From Pseudocercospora fijiensis CIRAD86 (lineage: Eukaryota; Ascomycota; Dothideomycetes; Mycosphaerellales; Mycosphaerellaceae), in assembly GCF_000340215.1 (NCBI RefSeq), contig NW_006921537.1, forward strand, positions 124,001 to 188,000: a DNA stretch of 64,000 nt, read 5' to 3'. Below, piece after piece: positions 13,201 to 23,821 of the stretch. The notes beneath the pieces are model-generated. The model did no database searches, was not told the DNA's origin, and saw only the letters and a list, made by a program, of their open reading frames with translations. Position numbers and translations under genes: made by a program. Within the stretch, counting starts at the first letter, position 1. Every line of letters starts with the position of its first letter.

Positions 13201-13300
13201 GCGGGTAAACTATTAGTAAGAGAGTAGAGGCGAGATAGTCTCTAAACGGAGGACAATAACGGAGAACCGACTAAAGACGGAGGAGCGTAGCTTATCGGGG
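10241..13300 (-). pseudogene. Element A gag
   Basis: This minus-strand capsid/nucleocapsid region lies upstream of the protease. The segment at about 11640-11150 reads like the conserved fungal Gypsy capsid: a FYRSV-like helix, then a block with WERCLSKK and RLVTDFIIKTV. Upstream it carries Ser/Pro-rich low-complexity sequence including an NPPS repeat (12045-12115). The exact start is not identifiable, and ATG may have become ATA. Several frames may be involved and I did not trace every codon. Confidence 0.65.
12045..12115 (-). repeat. Proline-rich NPPS repeat in gag of A
   Basis: Short tandem units GGATTACTAGGC (plus strand) encode DPPSNPPSNPPSNLPGNPP on the minus strand. This is a low-complexity linker inside gag. 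Confidence 0.75.
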
Positions 13301-13613
13301 CAGGTCCTCCTAGGGAAAGCGGCTACCCCTAGACCTAGGTATAGTAGGCAATTGCTACTAAAGGTAGAAACTACTACTACTATCTCCTCGGGGTACTAAT
13401 AGGATCGCTAATAAGGCGCTCGCGCGTCGGTAGGGTATAGTACGGAAGGGTAGTAAATCGAATAGGTACTATCGTAACGGGTAGGAGTTAAATCGTAGTA
13501 ATCGGCGGAAGATTAGTAGGACCCGTAGCTAATCGCGTCGATTCTCGTCGTAGCTATAACGACCGGGGTCGATTCGGGTAGAGGACTAGTAGTTAGTATA
13601 GAAGCTAACTAAG

Positions 13614-13634
13614 TATTAAGCGAAGCTACTAAGT
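13614..13634 (-). other. Element A probable primer-binding site
   Basis: Just inside the 5' LTR, read on the minus strand, lies ACTTAGTAGCTTCGC. Reversing one RIP change gives TGGTAGC..., the usual TGG start of a tRNA-primed binding site. The tRNA is not identified. Confidence 0.45.
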
Positions 13635-13822
13635 TGCTAGGCATACGGTTATAGTACGAAGGTATCGTAACGGTTGTACGGTATAAAAGTTAATGCATTC
13701 TCTAAGGTACCGCGAGGTAAGCTATCTATATAATAGTCCTACTATTAGTAGCAATAGTAACTATAGCGGTCGATAGTAACCGCTACCTACTATCGCATAT
13801 ACAATAGTATTATATCGTAATA
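13635..13822 (-). repeat. Element A right LTR (5' LTR in element orientation), 188 bp
   Basis: This is the second copy of the 637-824 repeat, followed by target duplication GCGGA at 13823-13827. The two copies delimit a 13,186-bp element, which is large for Gypsy and has unusually short LTRs. Confidence 0.95.
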
Positions 13823-14170
13823 GCGGAGGAAACTAAGGTTCCTACTAGAATAATAATGCTAATAATAGGAATAGTAACAACGACTATAGAAGAGGCCGTA
13901 GCTAGCGGCTATATAGAGGAGGCCGCGATAGGGGCCGTAGAAGGGGCTCGTATCCCTATAATGCTAACCGCTCGACTAATAATAGTAGTAATAACAGTTA
14001 TAGCAACCCCCTAACTAGATTGAAGTGCTTTAACTACGATAGTACTAGCTATCTACTAGGCTAATGCGACAAACCTAAGGATTAGGCCCGAATCGACCGT
14101 GCTACCGCTAAGTACCGAAAGTACCTTTTAGTCGCTAACGCTACCCCTATCGGTCCTTCCTATTAGTCGA
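13823..14170 (+). pseudogene. Element B gag, C-terminal part with zinc knuckle
   Basis: This continues the frame interrupted at 636. It first encodes an Asn/Arg/Gly-rich stretch (RRGR, RGGRDRGRRRG) typical of nucleocapsid RNA binding. The zinc knuckle at 14023-14080 reads KCFNYDSTSYLLG-stop-CDK. Two Tyr codons and one stop correspond to the Cys, His and Gln of a C-x2-C-x4-H-x4-C knuckle after RIP. Nucleocapsid packages the element RNA. Confidence 0.85.
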
Positions 14171-16099
14171 AAAAAGAATAAGCGCCGCACTAACTATTAG
14201 CCTTATATAGCGTAAGACTATTAATATTATACTAGCTATTATACGCACCTACCTTATATAGGATATGTATAGTACTAACTATAAGACTAAGGTTACGCTA
14301 GACCTAGGCAATTTAGTTAGGGCCCTCGTTAGCTATCGCCTAGCTAAGTAATTAGACCTTCGATAATTAAATAGGGCTAACCTACTAACCCTTGCTTAGT
14401 TTAATAACACTCGGTACTTAACCTATAGGGCCTATTACATTCCTATAGTCCTAAGAGACGACCTCGGCAATAAGCGCTTATTAGATTTTACCGCCTACGT
14501 AGTAGACATAGATAGCCTTCTATCCGATATTATTATTAGTAACCCTATTCTTAAGTGCTACGCTATAACTATAGACTTAGGACTCTAATAATAGCGATTT
14601 AGAATCGCTAGGAAAGAGGATATTAAGTATATCGACGCTAGCGAGTGCCCTAACGATATTAGGGTCCTATTTATTAGCAACCTAACTCTAGCTAATCCGA
14701 CTGCCGACCTACTCGGTAGTAATAACGACGAACCTATGCCCCCTAATAGCATAGACCCTAATTAGCTTGCTCGTATACTATAGCCTGTTCGAGGGACCTA
14801 TATTAATATATTTAAATACTACCTAGCATCGACATTGCCTATATTTAAAGAGACGGGCTATAAGATCGATATTATATAGGGCAAGGAGGTTCCTTTTAGG
14901 CCCCTCTATAACCTTAGTAAACGAGAGCTTACTATATTGCGTAAGTACCTAGATAAGAACCTAGCTAATAGTTAAATTTAGTATAGCAACAGCCCTACTA
15001 GTGCACCTATCCTATTTATACTAAAAAAGGATAGTAGCCTACGCCTATATATTAATTACCGTAGACTTAATACTATTACTATTAAAGACCGCTGTCTACT
15101 TCCGCTTATTAATAAGACCCTCGACCGCCTATCTAGCGCCTGTTTCTATACTATATTAGACATTAAGGATACGTACTATCGTATCTGCATTCGTAAGGGC
15201 GATAAATAGAAGACAGCCTTCCGCACTCGTTATAGCTATTTTAAGTACTTAGTTATACTATTTAGGCTAGCTAATGCCTCTATAATCTTCTAGTCCTATA
15301 TTAATCGGGCCTTATTAGGCCTATTAGACTACCTCTGTATAGTTTACCTAGACGATATCCTAGTCTATATATACTTACCTAACATTGCAGAATACTAGGC
15401 TATAGTCCGTAAGGTACTCGATCGCCTAAGGGCCTATAGCTTATATTACAAGCCCTCTAAATACACCTTTGCTACTAAGGAGGTGTCCTTCCTTAGCTTC
15501 CTCGTATTAACTAAGGGTGTTAAGGCTAATCCTAATCGGATTAAGACTATTACTAAGTAGCTAACACCTACTAGTATTAAGGAACTTTAGTTATTCCTCG
15601 GCTTCGCTAATTTCTACTATCGGTTTATTAAGGGCTATTCGAGGCATATAATACTACTAACTAAGCTTACTAAAACTAAGGCCAATCTATCTAGAGACTT
15701 TAAATAGACTAATAAAGTACAAGCCGCTTTTAACGGTTTAAAGAAGCGCTTTACTAAAGTCCCCTTATTATACTACTTCGTACTAAGCAAACCGATCCGT
15801 ATTAAGACTAATGCTTCGCAGTTTGCTATATTAGCTATTATATTATAATAATCGGACAAGGACTATTATTAGTACCCGATCGCTTTCTTCTTAAGGAAGA
15901 TAATTAACGCTAAGCGTCGCTACGAGACCTACGAGTAAGAGTTACTAGCTATTGTCGAGGCCTTTAAGTATTAGAGGCACTACCTCGATAGGGCTTAACA
16001 TATAATATAGGTCTATACGGACTATAACAACCTCCGTAGTATTACTAAGGTTACTAGGGTTATAGGTCGATAGGCTAGATAGGCCGTCTACCTCGCTAG
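14171..16099 (+). pseudogene. Element B pol: protease region, reverse transcriptase, RNase H (5' part)
   Basis: This is a plus-strand pol in the -1 frame relative to gag. The RT shows APILFILKKDSSLRL, INYRRLNTITIKDR (about 15050-15090) and the catalytic IVYLDDILVYI at 15339-15371. RNase H contains TNASQFAILAII (about 15810-15845) and ends with YTDYNNLRSITKVT and VYLA. It is cut by element C within YLA|RFDF. Removal of C and one CTAG gives CTCGCTAGGTTTGAT (LARFD) in frame, continuing at 57316. The protease region (about 14200-14700) is inferred mainly from position. Confidence 0.9.
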
Positions 16100-16378
16100 T
16101 AAAGGACGGAAACCAAAACCACTACTACTACTAGTAGTAATAGTATAGGCTACCGAGGGTAACATAACCTATAGCAATATAGGCAGCTATGTTTAGCATA
16201 ATAGGATAACAAGACGGTTACTTAGGCTAATAACTAGAGCCCTATAACATAGGCATTATAGAAGTGTAACGTAAACAATATGCTATACGAGGTTAATAAT
16301 CTATCTACTCTATAGAAGGAGGCCTCTTATATAGGCTCAAAACTAGCCTATAGGTATAGGGCCGGTTACTAGCTAATA
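16100..16378 (-). repeat. Element C left LTR (3' LTR in element orientation), 279 bp
   Basis: This matches 57033-57311 with identical length. It starts TAAAGGACGGAAACC and ends ACTAGCTAATA (TG...CA ends altered to TA). It is preceded by CTAG (16096-16099), duplicated at 57312-57315. Confidence 0.95.
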
Positions 16379-16485
16379 TCCCTCCCTTTCTTCGTATCTA
16401 ACTAGATACGCTTTACATTGCGCGCTTAAAACAAACATATATACATCCTTAGCGCTCTTAGCTAAGGCTATTTTTAGAACTCCGT

Positions 16486-16508
16486 AATAACACCCCCGGG
16501 GTAGCATT
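16486..16508. repeat. Palindrome P5 of element C, after ORF3
   Basis: AATAACACCCCCGGGGTAGC plus ATT is a near-palindrome with core CCCCCGGGG and arms AAT.../...ATT. It lies between the end of ORF3 and the 3' LTR, about 110 bp from the LTR. It is one of five such sites in C. Confidence 0.75.
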
Positions 16509-16509
16509 T

Positions 16510-19293
16510 ATCCTAGATACTATAATTATGCAAAAACAACTTCCTAAGCAATACTATATAGACTTACTATTGCTTTAACGCGCCGTAATCCTTACTAGTA
16601 ATAACCTTATCTACTAGTCGGCTCTCGAAATCTCCTCCGTATACATTAAAGCTATTAGCACCGAAGTACTATCCCTTATAGAGAGCTTAATTAACGAGGA
16701 GGTTAGTAGCCTTTTCCGTCGTAGCATTCTCCTAATTGTATAGATATTCCTTAAGTCCTTCGTTATTAAGCTAGAGGATCTGTTTAACTTCGTTCTAAAC
16801 AACGTAACTTAACTAAGGAATCCTACTAACTAGGGCGTCGGAGATATCGCCGAGGCCTTCGACTAAGATAGCCGTAGGGAAAGCGAATAGTACGAAGGAG
16901 TTAGAGGCTAGGAGGGCGGTTAGATTGCGGTGCGCTTTAGCAACCTAAGAGACTATTAAGTTCTCGTAGCCCTTAACCTTAGTGCCGTTAATAACGCGAG
17001 AGTAGCCTAGGTTAATTAATATACGGTTGCTCTTAGTCTTTAGATTACTATATAGCAGGTATAGTATCTAAATAGAGACCTCGCACTCCTTTAGAGGGTT
17101 AAGGATCTGCTCCGCTTTACGCCCCTTACTATTAGGCTAACTATCGAATATGTAGTCGAGATCGTCGTCGGTAAGGTACTTGTTAGTAAGCTTGCCGATC
17201 TTGCTTAGTAGGACTAGGCTACGAGCCTTAGGCTTCTCGACCTAGTTCGTAAAGACCTCGGGCTAATATATGCCTTCGATAATAGTAGAGCAGCTAGTCT
17301 TATCCTTAGACATAAGGCAGACCTTAATACGTAGGTAACTAGCACCCTCGCTAGCTACGAGCTTAACTATATCTTGTCCGAGACGAGTAGACTCCTTAGA
17401 AGGACAGTTTTTATAAGTACCGCTAACTTTAAAGAACTTAGTAGACTTAGGGACGGAGATAAGCTTATATACGTAATTAGGTCGAAGGGCGATAGCTAAG
17501 AGCTATAGGGCAGGGTACTAGCGGACGATTTAGTTACTTATATTATAAGTTTAAAGGGCATTGCGGCCTTCTTGCTTAGACTTAGGCATTATACGCATAT
17601 ACTAAAGGTATATTTTAAACTCCTCCTATATTAGATCGATAAGAAAAGGAAGGTATACTCTACGAGGCTCTTACAACTAACTAAAGACTTAAGGGAAGAT
17701 AGTATTGCTAGTCTAGCGAAAGCGGTCGAAGGAGGTGCCTTAGCTAAGGATGCCGGTAACGAACTTGCTCTAGCGATCCGTTAGCGTAAGGGCGCGAGTA
17801 ATAGTACTAGTAGGGTTAAACGCGTAGAGTCCTAGAGATATCGGGGCGGCAATAGGGCGTCTAGGAAACTAGTTAGCATAGGCCTAATTAGCCTTAAGGG
17901 CAGCGAAGGCATCTTAATTAGCGACATTACGTCTAATCTTTAATAGGCGGCTAATAAGGACACTCGTCTTAGCACTAGTATAGAGACTATACGCCTTAGC
18001 GGCCTTCTTAATATAGCTAGTATATATAGTAAACGGATCTTCGCCTAGCTTACTAAGGTCGTCGTACTACTAATAGATAGATAGGGCGATAGATGCTTTA
18101 CCTATATCGGCCTTGTAAACTATATCGATCTCGGTAATAAGATATACGACAGAGTTACTCTTATAGGAACTATAGATATTCTTAGTTAATAGCATTAGCG
18201 AGAGGCCTCTATACCTATGCTTACTAAAGGAATCTTCGGAGGAAACACTATCTTCTAGTAGCGCATCTAGTATATTAATATCCGAGTTACTATAGTTAGT
18301 ACTAGAAGGTATAGTAGACTTCTTAGCGGCCTTCTAGAATACCTAGCGAGCCTGTAACGCCTTCTAACGCGCTGCTTCTACCTTAGCGCGCTTATCTTAA
18401 ACTTCTTAAGAGACCTTATAGTTACGGGTCGAGCGGCGATCTTATACCTATATCTCTATAGCGAGCGCTAGACTAGCAGCCGTATCGGCTTCCGTCTTAA
18501 GGCGAAGGACCTTGCGTTCGAGAATATCTACGATAGGAGCCTCTTAACCCTTAATAATAAAGCCTATACTATCTATACGATAGCCCTTCTCTTTTAGTAG
18601 ATCTTTAGTAGACTAGGCGTTAAGATCTACCTCTATAATAGCGTCCTTATACCGCTTCTAGTAGGCTGTCGTAAAGTCGTTAAGTACGAAGGTTAAGTTA
18701 ACTAATTGCTTACCGTACTTCTTACTAGTAGTAGAGACTCGATAGATTATAGTACGGGAAAGGTGCTCTACTCCCTCGCGACGGACTAGATACTTATTAA
18801 CGAACGACGCAACCTGCTTAGTACGCTCTTGTCTATCGTAGGCGAAGTTAATAAGGCTCTTTAGGAGACTACTCGGTCCTCCCTACTACTCGAAGGCTTA
18901 ATTAAGGTTCGTAAAGCGTATACGAATCGTAGTATCCGCCGTCTCGAGGCTATAGACGATAGGAAAGGCTTAATAAAGCTCTATATCCTAAAGAACGTCT
19001 CGCTTAAAGATGCGCTTACTAATGTCCTAGCGTAAGTTGTTTATACCGTACGATACTAAGATAGTAGCCTTCTTAATATTTCGATCGATAACGCGTAGTA
19101 AGGTGCGAGCGGTCTTAATCTTCTTTTAGGGGTCGTCGATAGCGTTAACGATCTAGAAATAGTGCTCGAGGCTAGTTATAGCGACTAAGGCGCTATCGGA
19201 GAGGGCTTCGATCGGGACTAGTATACCTAGGTTTAGGGCTAGTAGGTTGCTACTACTACTAGCGCCTAGCGGATTTAGGGCGCCGGAAGACAT
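16510..19293 (-). pseudogene. Element C ORF3: unrecognised third frame downstream of integrase
   Basis: The minus frame starts at an ATG at 19293 (MSSGALNPLGASSSS, context AAG-ATG-T). It stayed open except for TAG/TAA in the blocks checked at 19293-19140, 18060-18001 and 16920-16740, about 930 codons. Readable segments include ALVAITSLEHYF, DLSKLGEDPFTIYTSYIKKA and GLYAFNPTSTITRALTLTD. It is rich in Lys/Arg/Glu/Ala with likely coiled-coil stretches. I see no zinc knuckle, protease or polymerase motif. It sits between palindromes P4 and P5, in the same place as ORF3 of A and D. A gag-like or DNA-binding role is possible but not shown. Confidence 0.6.
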
Positions 19294-19718
19294 CTTAGTC
19301 GACCGGAGCGGAAAGGAGTTAGTAACGAGTTTGCAAAAACGTTCGTAGCTTGTTAATAATAATTAAAGGGTTTAGATAGAAGAAGGGGGGGGGGGGTAGG
19401 CGGTAGTAAGTCGGTTAGTATTCGAGTAGAAGAAAGAGCTTAGAAAGCTCGCCTTAAATAGGGTACGAAGGTAGCGTAGTCCGTATATTCCGGTAAAGCA
19501 AACGGATAACGACTATATATAGACCCTAAAAAGTAAAGCTATATACGAGACTCCTTTATTAGTAGGGTAGCTAAAGTTTAACAATCGATCTAGCTAATTG
19601 CTAGTAGCGACTACGCGCCTTTTATTAACCTCTAGCTTTCGTAGATTCCTACGCACTCGAAATATAACTAGTCAGTTCGAGTACCTAGTAGTAATCTATA
19701 GTAGTAAGGCTAGCGGGA
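19294..19718 (-). other. Leader between palindrome P4 and ORF3 of C, with a 12-base homopolymer
   Basis: No coding frame is recognised here. On the plus strand there is a run of 12 G at 19385-19396, which is C12 in the transcribed orientation, about 90 bases upstream of the ORF3 ATG. Pyrimidine-rich tracts near start sites are common in fungal promoters, so a promoter or 5' leader is possible. Confidence 0.4.
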
Positions 19719-19745
19719 CTAATAATATCCCCGGGGTAGTATTAG
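19719..19745. repeat. Palindrome P4 of element C, before ORF3
   Basis: CTAATAATATCCCC directly followed by GGGGTAGTATTAG is nearly self-complementary, with CTAAT/ATTAG outer arms. It lies about 425 bases upstream of the ORF3 ATG in transcription orientation. Confidence 0.75.
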
Positions 19746-20145
19746 CTTTTCTCTAGAGATACTCGGCAACTAGGAGCAAATCGCCTAGGCCTAGCGTAGC
19801 TTATATTAGCCTATAGCACTATCGTTGTAGATATAGTATTACCTTTTATAGTAGCAGGTATATAAACGTAGCCCGTACGTTCTTCTTTCTTCTAGATACT
19901 AAGCTTAGCGGCCTAAGGTCCCTATTCTTAGAGGCTATAGGCCTAGGTTGCTATGTCTATCTAAGAGCTAGGAAAGGAGAGGGATCCTCCCTTTCTTAGT
20001 GTCCTACGTAACTAATACTAATTAGGGCAGGAACAATCTTCTCTAGCGGAGTATCTTATTGTCGTTACTACCTAAGGGCGGTTGCTAGAGACTAGGAAAC
20101 TAGAGGGAAGTAGTCCTAGAAGAGCGGGAGGTTAGGTTCGGCTAG
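19746..20145. other. Non-coding stretch between palindromes P4 and P3 in C
   Basis: About 400 bases without a recognisable protein or RNA gene, bounded by the two palindromes. I see nothing further in it. Confidence 0.4.
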
Positions 20146-20180
20146 CTTCCGAATGCTACCCCCGGGGTATTATTCGGAAG
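20146..20180. repeat. Palindrome P3 of element C, after pol (35 nt)
   Basis: This is the best example of the set. Left arm CTTCCGAATGCTACCCC, one central C, right arm GGGGTATTATTCGGAAG: 15 of 17 arm positions pair. It lies about 250 bases beyond the end of pol. Confidence 0.85.
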
Positions 20181-20429
20181 TTATGCCTCGTATAGTTCTT
20201 TTCTAAGGAAATATAAAAAGAGTAAAGCTATAGCAACATTAATCGAAGGCAAAAGACAAAAGAGCAAAACAATAGATAAGGTAAAAGCAAAGGAGGGTAA
20301 CAACCGAGAGTATTAATATTAGTAGGAATAGGTAGTAAGGACTAAAGCTATAGGGCGGCACTATATTAATAGCGCGGAGAATAGTTAATAGAGGTAAGGA
20401 AAGCAACGTAGCAGAGGCAGGAAAGGATA

Positions 20430-23325
20430 TACGATTATTTAGTCTCGGGGTCGTCTAGCTATAATTCTAGGCGGTCTTTATCGCTAGACTAGTTAGGTTC
20501 CTCGGAGTTAGAGTTAGATAGCTAGAAGTCTAGTTTACTATCGGAATCAATATCGGAAATGCTCTATATATAGTTAACCCGTATATAACCCTCCCTCTAT
20601 TCTTAAGTTATTCCTAATAGCTTACTAAGACGAATCTAGGGATAGGTATAGTCCTTAGGTAGAATAGGATCTATAATAGCGGTAGGATCCTCCTCCCGAT
20701 AGGTATCTAAGGACGGTAGAGGGTCTGTAGAGGCACTAACTTCCTCCTTGGTCGGCGGAGGGCGGGTAGGTTCTCGTAACTTAACGATCTTCTTTAGATT
20801 AGCCCGAGGGTAAGTGTGCTTTAAGGTAGCACTATCTAGCTCCTAAAGAAGGTATACAGAACCCGAGTGAAGGACCTCCTTTACTCTATAAGGACCCTTC
20901 TACTTAAAGGCTAGCTTATAGGAGCAACTATACTCTAGTTCGGACCGGTATAGAAGGACTATATCGCTAACCTTTAGAGGTTCCTAATTAATAGCATTAT
21001 AGTTATTAAAATACTGCTTAGCCTCTTCCCGAAGGCGACGTTATCGAGTAAGACCCTCTTAAGAAGTCGTAGTTATATCCTTAAGAGCCTTAGCCCGTAG
21101 GGTAAGAAGATCTGCCCTAGTACGAACAGACCCCTAATCGTAAACGCCGTACGTACGATAGGACAATTTAATAGAAAGAACGGCGTCCCTCCTAATTATA
21201 AGCTCCGCTAGTATAAGTCTAGTCGTGTCGATAATAGTAGTTCGGTCCGCCTAGAGAAGGGCTAGGACGCGGGTAGAAATAGGAACTAATCTATCGCTAC
21301 TATTAGTTATCTTAGATAGGGCATTAATTAACGACCGATAGCCGCGCTTAATAATAGCATTCGACTAGGGATAGTACGGGGAGATACGAACGTTCTTAGC
21401 CCCGTACGAAATAAGTAGCGCTTAAACCTCCTTAGCTATATTATTCGTAGCGTTGTCTAAGATAACCTCGTAAGGTATTCCCTAGCGGCAAAACAGATCC
21501 TTAAATAGGAAGGTAGCTATATTACGGGCATTAATAGCACCGCAACCCTTATAGAAATAATAGGCCTCCGGCTATCGAGAAAGACCCTCTCGAATAATAT
21601 ACAGGCTATTATTACGCTAAGATAGACCCTATCGCTATACTACCGCTCCCTAACTAACTAGGTAGTAGGGATACGTAGCTCTCCTAGACGTCGGTAGCTA
21701 TTCCTAAAGTTGCACTTAGGACAGCTCTTATAGTAGCGGGAGATATTAGCCTATACGCCGTCCTACTAGTAGCGTCGACGAAGGATATCGAAGGTGCCCT
21801 CCGCCGCCCGATAGCCGAGCTTATCGTAAACAGAACGAAGGATTTCTTATCGGGCTACCGGATCGTTAATAATACGCTAGAGCGGTATATTAACTATAGC
21901 CTATCGCTAAAGGATACGATCCTTAATAAGGAATCTCCGAGAATAGCGAATAATACGACGGTATTAACTCTTTAATAGACCGGGAGCTCTCTTCGTATAG
22001 GTAAGGAAGTAGGCGATATTATAAAAGTCGTCGGAGTAGACCCTATTAAGGATATTATCCCTACCTAGTTCGCCCGCCTTAGTATCGTCCTAGCCCTCGT
22101 CGTTAGTAGTAGGGTCTTCGTTAGTCTAGTTAGTAGGTTAGTCGTCGGCAGTAGGCCTAGTAATTACCGGTATAGCATTAATATAGAAGATAGTAAAGAA
22201 GGTGCGGTTAATAACCGCGTCGATATCCTCTTCTTCTATTATCTCGGCGATGTCCCCTTCTATAGTAGGCCTTCTAGAAAGGCTATCCGGTCTAGTATGC
22301 TTCTTACTAGGAATATAGAAGACGTCGAAATTAAACAAATAGATCTAGGTAACCTACCGAGCTATCGTAGAGTTAGGCAGGTCGGAGGCTATACGGTTAA
22401 GTTAATAGACTAGCGTCTAAGCGTCGACTTCTAGGCGAAAGAATACTCTAAAGAGCTAAGGTCGGAACTTCTTAAGAGCCTTATAGACACTAAGGCACTC
22501 TCGCTTGCTAGTATCGTATCGGGCCTCGATAGGTTTCTATAGACCGGACTCGTACCGGATAGGGTAACGTAAGGAGGGCTTCTTACGATTATACTATATT
22601 AGTATCTCGCCGTAGCCTTCCCCGCTCGAGTCGATAGCAACAATTAGTAGACCTATACCTTCCGAGTAGTTAATAGAGGTAAGCGTAGGCGCGCTAACAA
22701 GCGCCTTAGTAACCTTGTCCTTAGCGGCTTAGTAAACGGAGGTCTATTTAAACTCTATATCCTTCTTAAGTAAGGCGTATAGAGGCTTATATACTAACGC
22801 AAAGTTTTCGACTTAGATATAGAAGTAGGAGACTACTCTAAGCTAGATCCGGACATCTTTCTAATAGGTAGGGTCTAGCTAGGATACAATCTTTAGGACC
22901 CGTACATTGTTAGGATAACGGCCGTTCTTATTAGTAATAAACCCGACAATATTTATACGCTTATATAGGAGCTAAAGCTTCTCCCTATATACCGTTAGGT
23001 TAGCTCGCTCTAGGTCGTAGAGGACACTATCGAGGTTCTAAATATATTCGAGAAAGAACCTACGGATACTAGGCTCTACTTCTTTATTATCGTACCTAGT
23101 TTTAGGGCCCTTAATACCGATGTCGTCGAGGAAAGGCATCGCTATATAGGAGATATAGGCCGCGAGGACTTAGTTTATAATGCGAACGAACTAGGCTACG
23201 GAGTTAGTTGCCCCTTAGGGAAGGGTAGTTTGCCTATATAGCCTAAGAGGTATCTCGAAACTAGTAAGGTCCCGGCTATTAGGGTAGAGAGGTATCTAGT
23301 CGTAGCCCGAGAATATATTAACTAG
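20430..23325 (-). pseudogene. Element C pol: end of RT, RNase H and integrase
   Basis: On the minus strand from 23325 the order is FSGYD-stop-IPL (RT; the stop is at Gln), the catalytic MPFLDDIGIKGPKT at about 23145-23095, then RNase H ending FDVFYIPSKKHTRPDSLSRRP at about 22330-22270. The integrase zinc region has CPKCN at about 21735-21720. The C-terminal GPY/F-type module reads KGPYRVKEVL at about 20900, followed by an acidic, Pro-rich tail ending near 20430. No chromodomain was seen. The RT is split by element D; joining 52268 to 23325 with one CTAG gives an uninterrupted VASLVNIFSGYD. Confidence 0.9.
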
Positions 23326-23681
23326 TATAGTCGGGACGAGTAGGTCGTAGGTAGAGGTATATATATAGGGAACTATATACTATAGGCCTAGTACTTTATA
23401 TCTCTTAGGTAACTACGAGGGGTCGGCGTAGTATTATATACTTCGAAAGGGAGGGGTTGTAAATATTAAAAAGAAGAGAATAGCCGTAGGGAGGGCTATA
23501 TTGTAGCTAGATTAGGTACATTTCCTATGTCCTTCTTGCTATATGTTATCGTAGCTGTGTCCCTTTATATTATATATATATATTGTCTAATTATAAAGGT
23601 AGCTATATCTTCTAGGGTACAAAAATAAGGAGAGGGGGTACAAGTGTATATATAAGTGCTAAGCCGGGTTTCCCTACTATA
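23326..23681 (-). repeat. Element D left LTR (3' LTR in element orientation), 356 bp
   Basis: This matches 51912-52267 with identical length. It starts TATAGTCGGGACGAG (TGTAGTCGGG in the other copy) and ends TTTCCCTACTATA. It is preceded by CTAG (23322-23325), duplicated at 52268-52271. It contains a TA-dinucleotide run near 23565-23582. Confidence 0.95.
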
Positions 23682-23786
23682 TTTTCCCTCCCGGACTAAG
23701 AAGTCTGCCCTTAGACTAACGCTTCCTTACCTCCTAGACTAAAAAACCTTAAATACGCAAAGAAACTAAACTAACTATCCTATAAC

Positions 23787-23814
23787 GGTATCCTAGCTAG
23801 CTAGCTACTATACC
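23787..23814. repeat. Palindrome S1 of element D, after ORF3
   Basis: GGTAT, then CCTAGCTAGCTAGCTACT, then ATACC. The TAGCTAGCTAGCTA core is perfectly self-complementary and the GGTAT/ATACC arms pair. It lies a few bases beyond the ORF3 stop and about 105 bp from the LTR. Confidence 0.8.
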
Positions 23815-23821
23815 CTATTAC

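Noticed and set aside
13345..13365. TAGTAGGCAATTGCTACTA as an A-family counterpart of the C and D palindromes
   Set aside because: It occurs once only. I found no repeats of it at the other ORF boundaries of A, so it may be chance.
23565..23582. TA-rich run as a possible origin or microsatellite of interest
   Set aside because: It is part of the D LTR and present in diverged form in the other copy, so it is ordinary RIP-altered LTR sequence.
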